A stretch of DNA of 64,000 nt from JBFWUW01 sp050247075 (GTDB lineage Bacteria > Planctomycetota > Planctomycetia > Pirellulales > JBFWUW01): assembly GCA_050247075.1 (NCBI GenBank), contig JBFWUW010000009.1, positions 1 to 64,000 on the forward strand, in the 5' to 3' direction. Within the stretch, counting starts at the first letter, position 1. Every line of letters begins with the position of its first letter. Positions 25,765 through 33,695 of the stretch are shown here, piece after piece. Position numbers and translations under genes: made by a program. Below the pieces are notes generated by a model. It searched no databases and was not told where the DNA came from. It worked only from the letters and a program-made list of their open reading frames with translations.

Positions 25765-26877
25765 ATGAGACAATTTTGTTGCGGGTTGGCGATGGCGTTG
25801 TGCTGCATTGCGGGCCTGGTCGCGGCGGAAGAAGCGGCCGACTACGAAGGGCAAGACCTGCGCAAACGAGATTTCTCGGCCCGGTTTTTGGAAGGGGCCA
25901 TCTTTACGGACGCCCAATGTTTTCTGGTGAATTTCAAGAACTGCAAACTGGCCGGCGCCAAGTTTGACGATGCCGACGTGACGAGTGCTTCGTTCGATGG
26001 TGCCGATCTGACGGGAGCGGACTTTCGCGGAGCCACGGTCAAGAACGCCGGCTTTCAGGTGGCCGACCTGTCGCGGGCCGATTTTAGCGGCGTTGATCTG
26101 ACCGCCATCAGTTTTCAAGGCAGCAAACTTCGCGGCGCGAATTTGAGCAAGACCAAAGGGCTGGCCGATGTCACCCGAGCCGACCTGCGCGAGGCCGACT
26201 TGCGCGGCGCCAATCTGCTGGAGATGAAAGACTACGCCGGCGCAACGGCCAAATTCAAAGGGGCCAAATACGACAAGGCCACGCGCTGGCCGCTGGGCTT
26301 CGACGTGGAAAAATCGGGCGCGGTGCTGAAAAAAGAGAAGCCCAAGCCAGCCGCCCAGGACGAAGATGAGGACGAGGAAACCGAGCAAGAAGCAGCGCCG
26401 AAGGCCGTGCCCGCCAACAAACCTTCGCCCAAACCGGCTGGCAAGGCCAAGCCCGCCAAGAAAGGCACCACCAAACCAGACAACAACGAGCAAACGGACC
26501 CCGCCGAAGACAGCCAGGCCGCCGCGGAAGAGATCGACCCCAAGGCACCCAAGGGTGCTCCCTCGCTATCGGTCATTAAGCAACTGCTTGAATCGGGCAT
26601 GTGGGGACCACCCGCCGAAAACACCACGCAGGCCTACACCTACAAGTCGATCAAATATGGCGAGCCGTTCTACAGCATCACCGTGGTCAAAGGAGCAGCG
26701 GGCGAACAACGCGACTCCAAGACCAAGGTGCTGAGGTTTCCCGTCCGAGTCCAAGGCGAAATCGAAGTCACCCGCACGATCGACGGCACCACGCGAATCG
26801 ACGCCAAGCACCAGACGTTTCATTTCTTCAAGGACGACTTCGGCGAGTGGTCGTTCAAGTTTCAAGAAAACAACTAA
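25765..26877 (+). CDS. Exported pentapeptide-repeat protein with a C-terminal domain
   Basis: A 370-residue protein. The start at 25765 (GAGGAG upstream) gives a signal peptide ending LVAAEE. Residues about 25-160 are pentapeptide repeats of the A(D/N)LxG type (ASFDGADLTGADFRGA, ADFSGVDLTA, ADLREADLRGANLLE). Residues about 190-255 are a low-complexity charged linker rich in Lys, Pro, Glu. The C-terminal 90 residues form a separate domain (YTYKSIKYGEPFYSITVV ... TFHFFKDDFGEWSFKFQENN), unidentified. The repeats form a right-handed beta-helix; function is unknown. Confidence 0.85.
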   Translation: MRQFCCGLAMALCCIAGLVAAEEAADYEGQDLRKRDFSARFLEGAIFTDAQCFLVNFKNCKLAGAKFDDADVTSASFDGADLTGADFRGATVKNAGFQVADLSRADFSGVDLTAISFQGSKLRGANLSKTKGLADVTRADLREADLRGANLLEMKDYAGATAKFKGAKYDKATRWPLGFDVEKSGAVLKKEKPKPAAQDEDEDEETEQEAAPKAVPANKPSPKPAGKAKPAKKGTTKPDNNEQTDPAEDSQAAAEEIDPKAPKGAPSLSVIKQLLESGMWGPPAENTTQAYTYKSIKYGEPFYSITVVKGAAGEQRDSKTKVLRFPVRVQGEIEVTRTIDGTTRIDAKHQTFHFFKDDFGEWSFKFQENN

Positions 26878-26932
26878 CACCGCCAAGGTAGCTGGCCCGC
26901 CGTTTGTCTCGCTCCGCGCTGCCAGCGCCGTG

Positions 26933-28837
26933 TCACCTGGCTTGTTCCAACTCCACTCGGGCCACCTGGTACACCAGAAAGCCGGGGAGCTTGAAGCGGA
27001 GACGGGCGGCGGTGGTTGCCGTCGCGGGGACCGTTTCAAAGGGGATGGCAACGGGTTCGGGCGATTCGGGCGTCATGGCGGTCAGGCGGGTGGCCATGGT
27101 GCCCGCCGGTAGGGCCAGATCGCAGTCGAAGCCTGGGGCGGCGATCGGCTTTTCGTCGGCCGCCGCGCCGCCGGCGCTGCGCTTTTCGGCCGGTTCCGTG
27201 CGATTGTAATTCACGAAGTGCAGCGTCACTTCGTTCCCTTCCGCCGGCCGGCTGGCCGAGACGATGACGGTGGAAGGAGCGTGGAAAAGGCTCAGCGAAG
27301 GTATGAGGGATGAGGTAGGAGGTATGGGCGACGAGCCGGCGGCGGAATTGTCCGGAGTGGCGACGTTAAAAGTTTCTCGATAGGGGCCCAGGGTGGACGT
27401 GGCGGCTACGTCGTCGGGGCGCACGTCGAACAGGATGTGCTGGCGCAATAGTTCCTTGCCGCGCTGCTTGAACGATTCGACCGCCGCCACATCACCCGCA
27501 TGCACGCTTGTCCGCGGGTAGAGCAGTTCCACCTCGCCGTGCGGGCGGTTGCCGCGGTAGAGATGATCGTACCGCTTGAGGAACTGGTAGTAGCGGACGA
27601 TCGTTTCCTTGGCCTCTGGGTCGGTAAACCGCGTGTAAAAGCCCATCGGCGCGCCGCCGTTGGCCGCCAGTTCGGCGATGGCCGCGCGAATGCGGCTGAT
27701 CTCGTACTTGCCTAGCGTGTACGGCTTGTCGTCGAAGGCCCCGCGGATATAGCGGCATTGCAGGGTCGCATCCCCCAGCATGTCTTCCGCCAGATCGGTA
27801 AAACAGGCCGCGCCGCCGGTGCTATACCACAGATAGTCTTCATCCTTGCCCCACAAGTCGCCGGGCAGCATGCAGCGCTCGTCGCCGTTGATCTGGTTGA
27901 AGTCCCCCAGGTGGTTCCACTGTGCCAACAACAGGCCGGGCTTGAGCTTTCTGGCATGGTCCACAAAGACATCGTCGTAGGCCGCCTTGTTGGCCACTTG
28001 CGAAAACCGCAGCATCTCTCGTTTCAGCGGCGTCGATTGGGCCGGATCGTGCCATGAGGCAATCTCCATGAACTTGTGCCCCGCCAGATCGGCAATGGCA
28101 AAGTTGGCTTGCAGTTCGGCCGGCGTAAACCGCTGGGCCAGGTAATCGCGAAACGACTTTTGGCAATGCTGGCAATGGCAATCGTGGCGGTAGAAGTAGT
28201 TGATGATGTAGCCGTCGACACCCCGCTCGATGCCGCGTTTGGCCCACGCCTTGAGCACCGTCCGCCAGTGCGGGTTGTTCAGGCAGCCCCAATACTCTTT
28301 CATGCCGCCGATGGAATAATTGTTGGCCGAAAGGAGCGAGCCATCGGCGTTGATCTCCAACAGCTCGCGGGGGTCGGCCACCGGCTTGGGGCCTAGCTCG
28401 GCCTCGTCCCACAGATCGTTGTAGAACTTGAAGAAGCCCCGCGGGCCTTCCGGGCTTTCGGGGTCGCCCACCAAAAACTTGACGTTGAAATGCCCCACCG
28501 CCTTGACCGGCCGCTGGTGCAATTGAGAATTCAAATTTTGAAACCATTGGCCGCACTCGTTCAGCCCGACCACCGGAAAATGCGCCGGGTAGCCCTGTCC
28601 ATGCTCGGTGTGGGCCAGGCTCCAAAAGTGGCCGCCGTAAAAGCCCACCTGGGCCACGTCGGGCTGGGCTTCGTCAATAAACTGCAGGTAGCCCGGCTCG
28701 CGATACTCGGCCCAATGGGCTACCAGCCGGGTAAACTCCGCCCGCGACGGCTCATCGGCCCCGGCCCGCCGCGACAGGCCCACGATGATAATGGTTGCCA
28801 GCAACAAGACGGCGGGGAATTTGCAAAGGCGTGGCAT
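26933..28837 (-). CDS. Exported glycoside-hydrolase-like protein
   Basis: A 634-residue protein with a signal peptide (start 28837, MPRLCKFPAVLLL). It looks like a TIM-barrel hydrolase of the planctomycete glycosidase-like families. Supporting segments are GFYGGHFWSLAHTEHG, YIINYFYRHDCHCQHC and LLLAQWNHLGDFNQIN. The Cys-rich CHCQHCQKSF resembles clusters in beta-galactosidase/GHL-type barrels. The C-terminal part is beta-rich (VTLHFVNYNRTEP). A stretch SSPIPPTSSLIPSLSLF is encoded by a 'GGTATGAGG' tandem repeat (27300-27325) that has entered the gene in frame. The catalytic acids are not certain, nor is the family. Confidence 0.6.
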   Translation of the reverse strand: MPRLCKFPAVLLLATIIIVGLSRRAGADEPSRAEFTRLVAHWAEYREPGYLQFIDEAQPDVAQVGFYGGHFWSLAHTEHGQGYPAHFPVVGLNECGQWFQNLNSQLHQRPVKAVGHFNVKFLVGDPESPEGPRGFFKFYNDLWDEAELGPKPVADPRELLEINADGSLLSANNYSIGGMKEYWGCLNNPHWRTVLKAWAKRGIERGVDGYIINYFYRHDCHCQHCQKSFRDYLAQRFTPAELQANFAIADLAGHKFMEIASWHDPAQSTPLKREMLRFSQVANKAAYDDVFVDHARKLKPGLLLAQWNHLGDFNQINGDERCMLPGDLWGKDEDYLWYSTGGAACFTDLAEDMLGDATLQCRYIRGAFDDKPYTLGKYEISRIRAAIAELAANGGAPMGFYTRFTDPEAKETIVRYYQFLKRYDHLYRGNRPHGEVELLYPRTSVHAGDVAAVESFKQRGKELLRQHILFDVRPDDVAATSTLGPYRETFNVATPDNSAAGSSPIPPTSSLIPSLSLFHAPSTVIVSASRPAEGNEVTLHFVNYNRTEPAEKRSAGGAAADEKPIAAPGFDCDLALPAGTMATRLTAMTPESPEPVAIPFETVPATATTAARLRFKLPGFLVYQVARVELEQAR

Positions 28838-29115
28838 GGTCGAGGGCCTGTGGGTGAGAGGGCCAGGTGGGACGTGCCAGCCATGATAACCCGCCACACA
28901 GCGGGTCTCTAGCGGCAGCGTGGCAACACGGGCATTTGAAGATCATGCAACGATACCAGGCACGCTGGCTGCGGTGGGTGGCACTTGGCTGTAGGAGCCG
29001 TCTCCGACGGCGACAATGGGCGGTCCATCCTGGAGGGCCGCGACCGCGAAAAACGCCGTATACTCAGGCCGGGTTGCGCATCGCAGCCGAGAACCGCGGG
29101 ATCGTAATGCCCCGC

Positions 29116-29292
29116 TAAGGATTCAGTACGAAATAACTTCCCCTCTTGGCTCCCTCTCCCGGTACTCCGGGAGAGGGTTGGGGGAGAGGGGGATGTGGCG
29201 AAATGGCCGCCAACTACGAAACCCTCACCCCGGCCCTCTCCCAGAGGGAGAGGGAGGTACCGATGGGGAAGTTATTTCGTACTGAATCCTAA
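29116..29292 (-). mobile_element. Complete MITE-like element, copy D, with TAA target duplication
   Basis: The element spans 29119-29289 (171 bases). It has perfect 25-base terminal inverted repeats (GGATTCAGTACG ... CTTCCCC) and flanking TAA triplets (29116-29118 and 29290-29292). It is the reverse orientation of copy B, nearly identical to it, and non-coding. Confidence 0.87.
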
Positions 29293-29690
29293 GAGAAGAA
29301 CCACGAATCAAGCCGCGTCCAATTGCCGGTGCGCTTTCAACTCGCTGGCAATGAACTATCTTCAAATGTCCGCGGCCCTGGAAGGGCCAACTCCTTACGC
29401 GACCAACGCCAGGCCGGCCCGCGCCGGCGGACATGTCCACCGGCTGCCGCTGAAAATGAGGTAGGGGGCAGGCGAAAGCTGGTTTGCTCGTCGCCTGCTT
29501 GCGCTGGACAGCCTTCGGCGCATCCATCAAGGCCCGCTTATGTCCCCCCGGCTGCTTGGTCACTCGCCCCGCTCCCGGGCGGCCTTAGTTCCCAAGGTGC
29601 TGGAACCAGCCGGCCACAGCCCGTAACATGTCTTTCAGTAATAGGTTAGGTCATCAATCCCAGCCCCAAGGGCGCGACGATGAAAGGTTG

Positions 29691-29749
29691 GGTGTCCCCT
29701 GGCCGCCCCAGGGTGTCCCCTGGCCGCCAGGTGTCCCCTGGCCGCCAGA
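29691..29749. repeat. Tandem 'GTGTCCCCTGGCCGCC' units
   Basis: Three copies of a 16-20 base unit in tandem, just before the low-GC islet. Confidence 0.75.
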
Positions 29750-29820
29750 GAATATTTTTGAGAAGTACGAAATAGAATGATAGACGTACCATACATTTTA
29801 ACATCCTGTTGGAGATAACA

Positions 29821-30321
29821 GTGTTGCGGAACATTGTGATGGTCTTAATGTCACTCTGGTTGCTTTTTGGAGCAATGTATCTCGAGTGGCTTCAGGCGCG
29901 ATGGCCCGGTAATCGATCAAGTACCGATGGCAGTAAGTGGAGAGTCATTTCCTTAACTGCGTTGCGACGGCTGGCAGAACGCGACTATCGCCTGGCTCAT
30001 GGCGTTGACCCAGAGGGTGAGTTGAGTCCATCGCAGCAAGCGGAACTTCAGGATGAGATTCAGGAAAAAATTGAAATCCGAAATGCCGAATCCGCTTTCC
30101 GGGGCGCCGTAGGAACCGTCGGCCTCTTCCAGTATTTACTCATCCCAGTGACAATTGGGTTGCTGATATTAGCGATACGTCAATTTAAAACCGCGAGTAA
30201 GCATCATTTAAGTGCTTCAATTGATTTATCTGTGGTGTGCATCTCCTTTTCCATGATTTGCGTAGCTATTTCTTTAGGCTTGCTCGCATATCGAAACTAT
30301 TGGGGGATGCTTGCCTGGTAA
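29821..30321 (+). CDS. Unidentified low-GC membrane protein
   Basis: A 166-residue protein with one N-terminal hydrophobic helix (LRNIVMVLMSLWLLFGAMYL) and two C-terminal ones (QYLLIPVTIGLLILAIRQF and SVVCISFSMICVAISLGLLAY). Between them is a charged helical segment with QQAELQDEIQEKIEIR. A GTG at 29821 has GGAG six bases upstream and is preferred; a TTG at 29809 and an ATG at 29851 are alternatives. Base composition is clearly more AT-rich than its neighbours, suggesting recent acquisition. No family recognised. Confidence 0.65.
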   Translation: MLRNIVMVLMSLWLLFGAMYLEWLQARWPGNRSSTDGSKWRVISLTALRRLAERDYRLAHGVDPEGELSPSQQAELQDEIQEKIEIRNAESAFRGAVGTVGLFQYLLIPVTIGLLILAIRQFKTASKHHLSASIDLSVVCISFSMICVAISLGLLAYRNYWGMLAW

Positions 30322-30475
30322 ACTGCCGTTCAGCACGTGGGAGCAGGTATTCAAAAACGCCATGACCACCGCGGCAGCCATCGGACTGGCTTTGGGGACA
30401 GCCATCATTCTTGACCGGAAAGGATGGCCGGTCCAGAAAATGGGTCTCCTCAGGGGCGGGGCGGGTAGATGCTAG
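30311..30475 (+). CDS. Possible small overlapping gene after the low-GC membrane protein
   Basis: A TTG at 30311 overlaps the end of the preceding gene in another frame and runs to a stop at 30475 (54 codons). It includes MTTAAAIGLALGTAIILDRK (ATG at 30361), which is a short hydrophobic segment. Gene status is uncertain; it may be the remnant of a longer membrane protein brought in with its neighbour. Confidence 0.25.
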   Translation: MPGKLPFSTWEQVFKNAMTTAAAIGLALGTAIILDRKGWPVQKMGLLRGGAGRC

Positions 30476-30482
30476 GCCTGTT

Positions 30483-30536
30483 CAACAACAAAGCCTTCCA
30501 GCGGCCGTTTGGGGCCGATGGAAGGCTTGTTGTTTT
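30483..30536. terminator. Strong bidirectional terminator hairpin
   Basis: Arms AACAACAAAGCCTTCCA and TGGAAGGCTTGTTGTT pair almost perfectly, extended by GGCC/GGCC near the loop, with a T-run (TGTTGTTTT) on the plus side. It lies between the low-GC islet (plus) and the oxidoreductase gene (minus), suiting both. Confidence 0.8.
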
Positions 30537-30575
30537 GGAAAACGTCCAACCGCCGGATTTTGCCAGCGGCCGCTA

Positions 30576-31889
30576 CTAGGCAAATTCCGTGATCCCTGGC
30601 TTGGCGACCGCCGCGACGGGGAGCGGGCCCCATTCGTAACTGGCGGGGGTCAGGTCTTCTTGCGATTGCATGGCCTGGTCCCAGGTAATCCGCTGGCCGG
30701 TGTAGGTTGCCATCCGCCCTTGGATCGCCATCAGCGTGCTTTGCGACATGTAGATGCCATTGTTGATTGGCGTGCTGGAACGGATCGAGGCGAACAGCTC
30801 GTCGTGTTCGACCTGGTACATGTTGGGCTTGGGCTTGGCGGGCGTGTATTTCCACGTTACCTGGCCGTTCTTCGTAAACTCTCCCTTGAGCACATCGGCC
30901 TGGCCGATCGTCCCCATGACCAAGGCCGAGTTGTCGTTAGCGCAGTTGTCTTGCTGCCGGCAGTACGAAAAGGCCCGCACGCCTTTGTCAAACTCGTAAG
31001 CGACCGCGTGGTGGTCGAAGATCTGGCCCCATTTTTCGTCCACCCGCACTTGGCGACCGCCCAGGCCCACGGCGGCCAGGGGGGTGCTGTCTCCCAAGAT
31101 CCAGGCGGCTTTGTCCAAGGTGTGAATGTGCTGCTCGACGTTGTGGTCGCCCGATAGCCAAGTGAAGTACAGCCAGTTGCGAAGCTGCCACTCCATGTCG
31201 CTCCAGCCATCCTTGCGGCCGTGGTGCCACAGTCCGTTGGTGTTGTAGTTAAGCTGCATGGCGACAACCTCGCCAATCTCTCCGTCTTGAATGCGCTTGA
31301 CGGTCTCGCGCACGCCGGGGTCGTACCGCCAGCACAGGCCGCTGACCAGGGAGAGGTTTTTCTTGCGGGCCTCTTCCACCGTTTGCAACACCGAGCGGAC
31401 GCCCGGCGCGTCGACGGCGACCGGCTTTTCGCAAAAGATATGCTTGTTGGCTTCAACAGCGGCCTTGAGATGGGCCGGGCGAAAATGGGGGGGCGTGCAG
31501 AGCAGGACCACATCCACATCGGAGGCGATCAACTGCTTGTAGGCATCGAAACCGACGAACTGCCTCTCGGCGGGGACGTCGATCTTGTCCTTGATGTCGG
31601 GATCTTGCCGCAAGCCGTCCAGGCTTTGCCGCAACCGGTCGGCGAACGAATCGGCCATGGCCACCAATTTGACGGGCCCCTGAGTATGCAGGGCCTGGCT
31701 GGCGGCACCCGTGCCGCGGCCGCCGCAACCGACCAGGCCCACCTTGATGGTATCGTCCGCGCCCGCGCCGTGCGCGCTGCGCGACAGGCTAAGGCCGCCA
31801 GCCAACATGCCGCCGACCATAGCCGCGGTGGAAGTCGAGAGAAAGTCGCGGCGGTTAGGCGTGCCGGACGAAGGGGACTGCGCAGCCAT
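30576..31889 (-). CDS. Tat-exported Gfo/Idh/MocA family oxidoreductase
   Basis: A 437-residue NAD(P)-dependent oxidoreductase with a Tat signal (NRRDFLSTSTAAMVGG). The N-terminal Rossmann domain has VGLVGCGGRGTG, and the family motif CEKPVAVD follows. The C-terminal Gfo domain contains GDHNVEQHIHTLDKAAWILG with the active-site His region. Exported members of this family are very numerous in planctomycetes; they probably fold with the nucleotide before Tat export and act on sugars or polyols. Substrate is unknown. Monocistronic with a strong terminator. Confidence 0.92.
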   Translation of the reverse strand: MAAQSPSSGTPNRRDFLSTSTAAMVGGMLAGGLSLSRSAHGAGADDTIKVGLVGCGGRGTGAASQALHTQGPVKLVAMADSFADRLRQSLDGLRQDPDIKDKIDVPAERQFVGFDAYKQLIASDVDVVLLCTPPHFRPAHLKAAVEANKHIFCEKPVAVDAPGVRSVLQTVEEARKKNLSLVSGLCWRYDPGVRETVKRIQDGEIGEVVAMQLNYNTNGLWHHGRKDGWSDMEWQLRNWLYFTWLSGDHNVEQHIHTLDKAAWILGDSTPLAAVGLGGRQVRVDEKWGQIFDHHAVAYEFDKGVRAFSYCRQQDNCANDNSALVMGTIGQADVLKGEFTKNGQVTWKYTPAKPKPNMYQVEHDELFASIRSSTPINNGIYMSQSTLMAIQGRMATYTGQRITWDQAMQSQEDLTPASYEWGPLPVAAVAKPGITEFA

Positions 31890-32235
31890 GGGGGGAATCT
31901 CCAGGGAAGGAAATCGGTAGGTATGTTAGCGCGGCAGCGCAACCAGGGCACCCGCCAGGCCAAGTCCCAATTATAGCAACAGCCAGCGGGCCAAGCCAAA
32001 TAGTTTGGAGGAGCGGAGTGGGCGGTCCAGTCGTAGCCACATGGCTCCCGCCATGTGGGCTTGAATCGCTATCGGTCGTCCATGTCAAACAGCCGTACAT
32101 GGAATGGCACGCCGGACGTCATTTTGAGCCGGCACGCCGGGAGCCGTGCGGCTACTTTGGCCAGATCCAGGTGCCTAGGATCGTGTCCGGCGGAAACCCG
32201 GGATCGGCGATGGAATCGCCTCCTACAATTGGGCA
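31890..32235. other. Spacer with dispersed palindromes
   Basis: It holds the ACATGGCTCCCGCCATGTGG and GGCACGCCGGGAGCCGTGC hairpins (about 32031-32157) and a GGCGATGGAATCGCCTCC unit (32201-32228), which reaches into the end of the next gene's downstream region. No gene is seen. Confidence 0.6.
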
Positions 32236-33357
32236 TCAATCGTCGGGTGCGCCAAACCACTTTTCGGGCTGCAATAGCTTGGGCAAGCCGCTTGGTTGAA
32301 ACTTGCGAGGTTCTTCCTCGGCGGTGTCGGCAGCGTGCCTTTCGGCCGGGGCTTCTTGGTCCATCCCGTCCGACGCCACCACAAAGGGAGCATCGCCGTA
32401 CATTTTACGGTCGATGGCGGGCAGCCGCAGGATTTTTACCGCGGGTAAGGCTTCGCTATTTTCTGGAACCGGCCCGGTGGGCGTCGCCGCGGCAACGGCT
32501 GGCGCGGTCGCGGAGGCTTGAACGGCGGCCGGTTGCCCGGCGGGGACCGCGGCTTGCGCCGTGTTGGTCCCATCCGCGGCGGGCGCGGCCTCGGCTACGG
32601 ATGGTTCGGCTGGACGTTCCCGTTCGGCAAAGACCGCTTCGGCTGTTACCGGCAATCTCCCCCGCGCGTGTTCTATATCCGACTCCTTCGACGAGAAGAT
32701 CAGCCGATTGCCGGCAAACCGTGAGCCGTCATAGATCGTTCCGCGTTGCCAGGGACCGGCACCGAAGACCCAGCTATCCTTGGCCGTGGCCACCACCGGA
32801 AACGAACCCGACTGCCAGACCGCTTCGCCCGTTTTTTGGTTGTAAGCACACAGGGCTATTTTGGCGACCGCCTTTTGGTCGGTGCTCTTCACCAGGGGGA
32901 TTTCGGGGATGGCCGAGGGCACACCCATGGTACCGCCAAACGGCAAGTTGACCGCTGGCACGCCCAACATCACATCGTGCCGGTTCGTACCGATAGCACC
33001 CGAGCGGGCTTCGACGACGTAGGTGGCTTCCTTGCGGTCTTGCTTCAAAGCCACGCCGGCCGCCAGCAACTGCTGCCGCAGCGTGCTGGCCAGATAATTG
33101 TCGTCCGAACGCGGGCCGGCCGGTGCGCCAGGCACGGGGGGCGGCCCGGAAATGCCTTTGAGAAACTGCTCGTCGAAGTAGACATCCTTGCCGGCCAGCG
33201 GCGAGAAGTCGATGTTGTCGACGGCCACGTCAATGGCGGTCGAGACCAGCAATTGCTCGGTGCCGGTACGTGCCGTATCGGACCAGCGCGTGGTGCCACA
33301 GCCGGCCATGCCGGCCAGACTCGCCAGACCTATTCCTGCAAACAGCCAGTTCTTCAT
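32236..33357 (-). CDS. DUF6655-like lipoprotein
   Basis: A 373-residue lipoprotein: signal MKNWLFAGIGLASLAGMAGC with a lipobox Cys at position 20. The following GTTRWSDTARTGTEQLLVSTAID and a central part about LGVPAVNLPF resemble the planctomycete family I recall as DUF6655 (not certain). The last 110 residues are an Ala/Pro-rich linker and a basic tail, poorly conserved in kind. Likely anchored in the envelope. It is a solitary gene facing away from the dehydrogenase/c-haem gene. Confidence 0.7.
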   Translation of the reverse strand: MKNWLFAGIGLASLAGMAGCGTTRWSDTARTGTEQLLVSTAIDVAVDNIDFSPLAGKDVYFDEQFLKGISGPPPVPGAPAGPRSDDNYLASTLRQQLLAAGVALKQDRKEATYVVEARSGAIGTNRHDVMLGVPAVNLPFGGTMGVPSAIPEIPLVKSTDQKAVAKIALCAYNQKTGEAVWQSGSFPVVATAKDSWVFGAGPWQRGTIYDGSRFAGNRLIFSSKESDIEHARGRLPVTAEAVFAERERPAEPSVAEAAPAADGTNTAQAAVPAGQPAAVQASATAPAVAAATPTGPVPENSEALPAVKILRLPAIDRKMYGDAPFVVASDGMDQEAPAERHAADTAEEEPRKFQPSGLPKLLQPEKWFGAPDD

Positions 33358-33695
33358 GCGAATTCACCCGTTATGGTTGCTCTCGCCAGCGAGCCTTCAA
33401 CTTCCGCCACAAATCACACTTTAATGACAGCTTCCTATACCTTCTGGCGACGGAGGCTGCCGTTTGCTTCCCCGGTGGGAACCACTCTCGTCTCGCGGGA
33501 CCGCGTAAAGGGGGCGGGATTATAGGAAGCGCGCCCTGTTGGTTAAACGGGAGTTTATGAGTTCGTCCGCCAGCAGCGGCGGCAGTGCCTGCGCCCGCTG
33601 GGGGGGCGACCGCTCGACTTTGCCGTGGCCGCGTGCGAAACTTGGCTGCTAGCGGCCCTGTTCGCCCGCCAGAACCCTGGAAGGAATTGCCCGTG
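33358..33695. promoter_or_regulatory. Divergent spacer, no recognisable sites
   Basis: 338 bases between the lipoprotein gene and the large dehydrogenase/c-haem gene. I see no repeats of the families found elsewhere, no clear promoter boxes and no credible gene. Confidence 0.4.

Larger units (their letters stand above)
28838..29820. other. Long spacer with repeats and a mobile element
   Basis: A 'GTAGGAGCCGTCTCCGACGG' palindrome lies at 28989-29029 and a complete MITE-like copy at 29119-29289. An unexplained GC-rich stretch runs from 29300 to 29640, and three tandem 'GTGTCCCCTGGCCGCC' units lie at 29691-29749. AGTACGAAATA at 29764-29774 matches the inner part of the MITE terminal repeat and may be a remnant. 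I find no credible gene. Confidence 0.55.

Noticed and set aside
29225..29563. A 112-codon minus-strand open frame in the spacer at 29.3 kb
   Set aside because: Its C-terminal part is made from the MITE-like element and the rest shows no recognisable features.
28900..29820. Tandem repeats as a CRISPR array
   Set aside because: Units are directly tandem without regular unique spacers, and no cas genes occur in the window.
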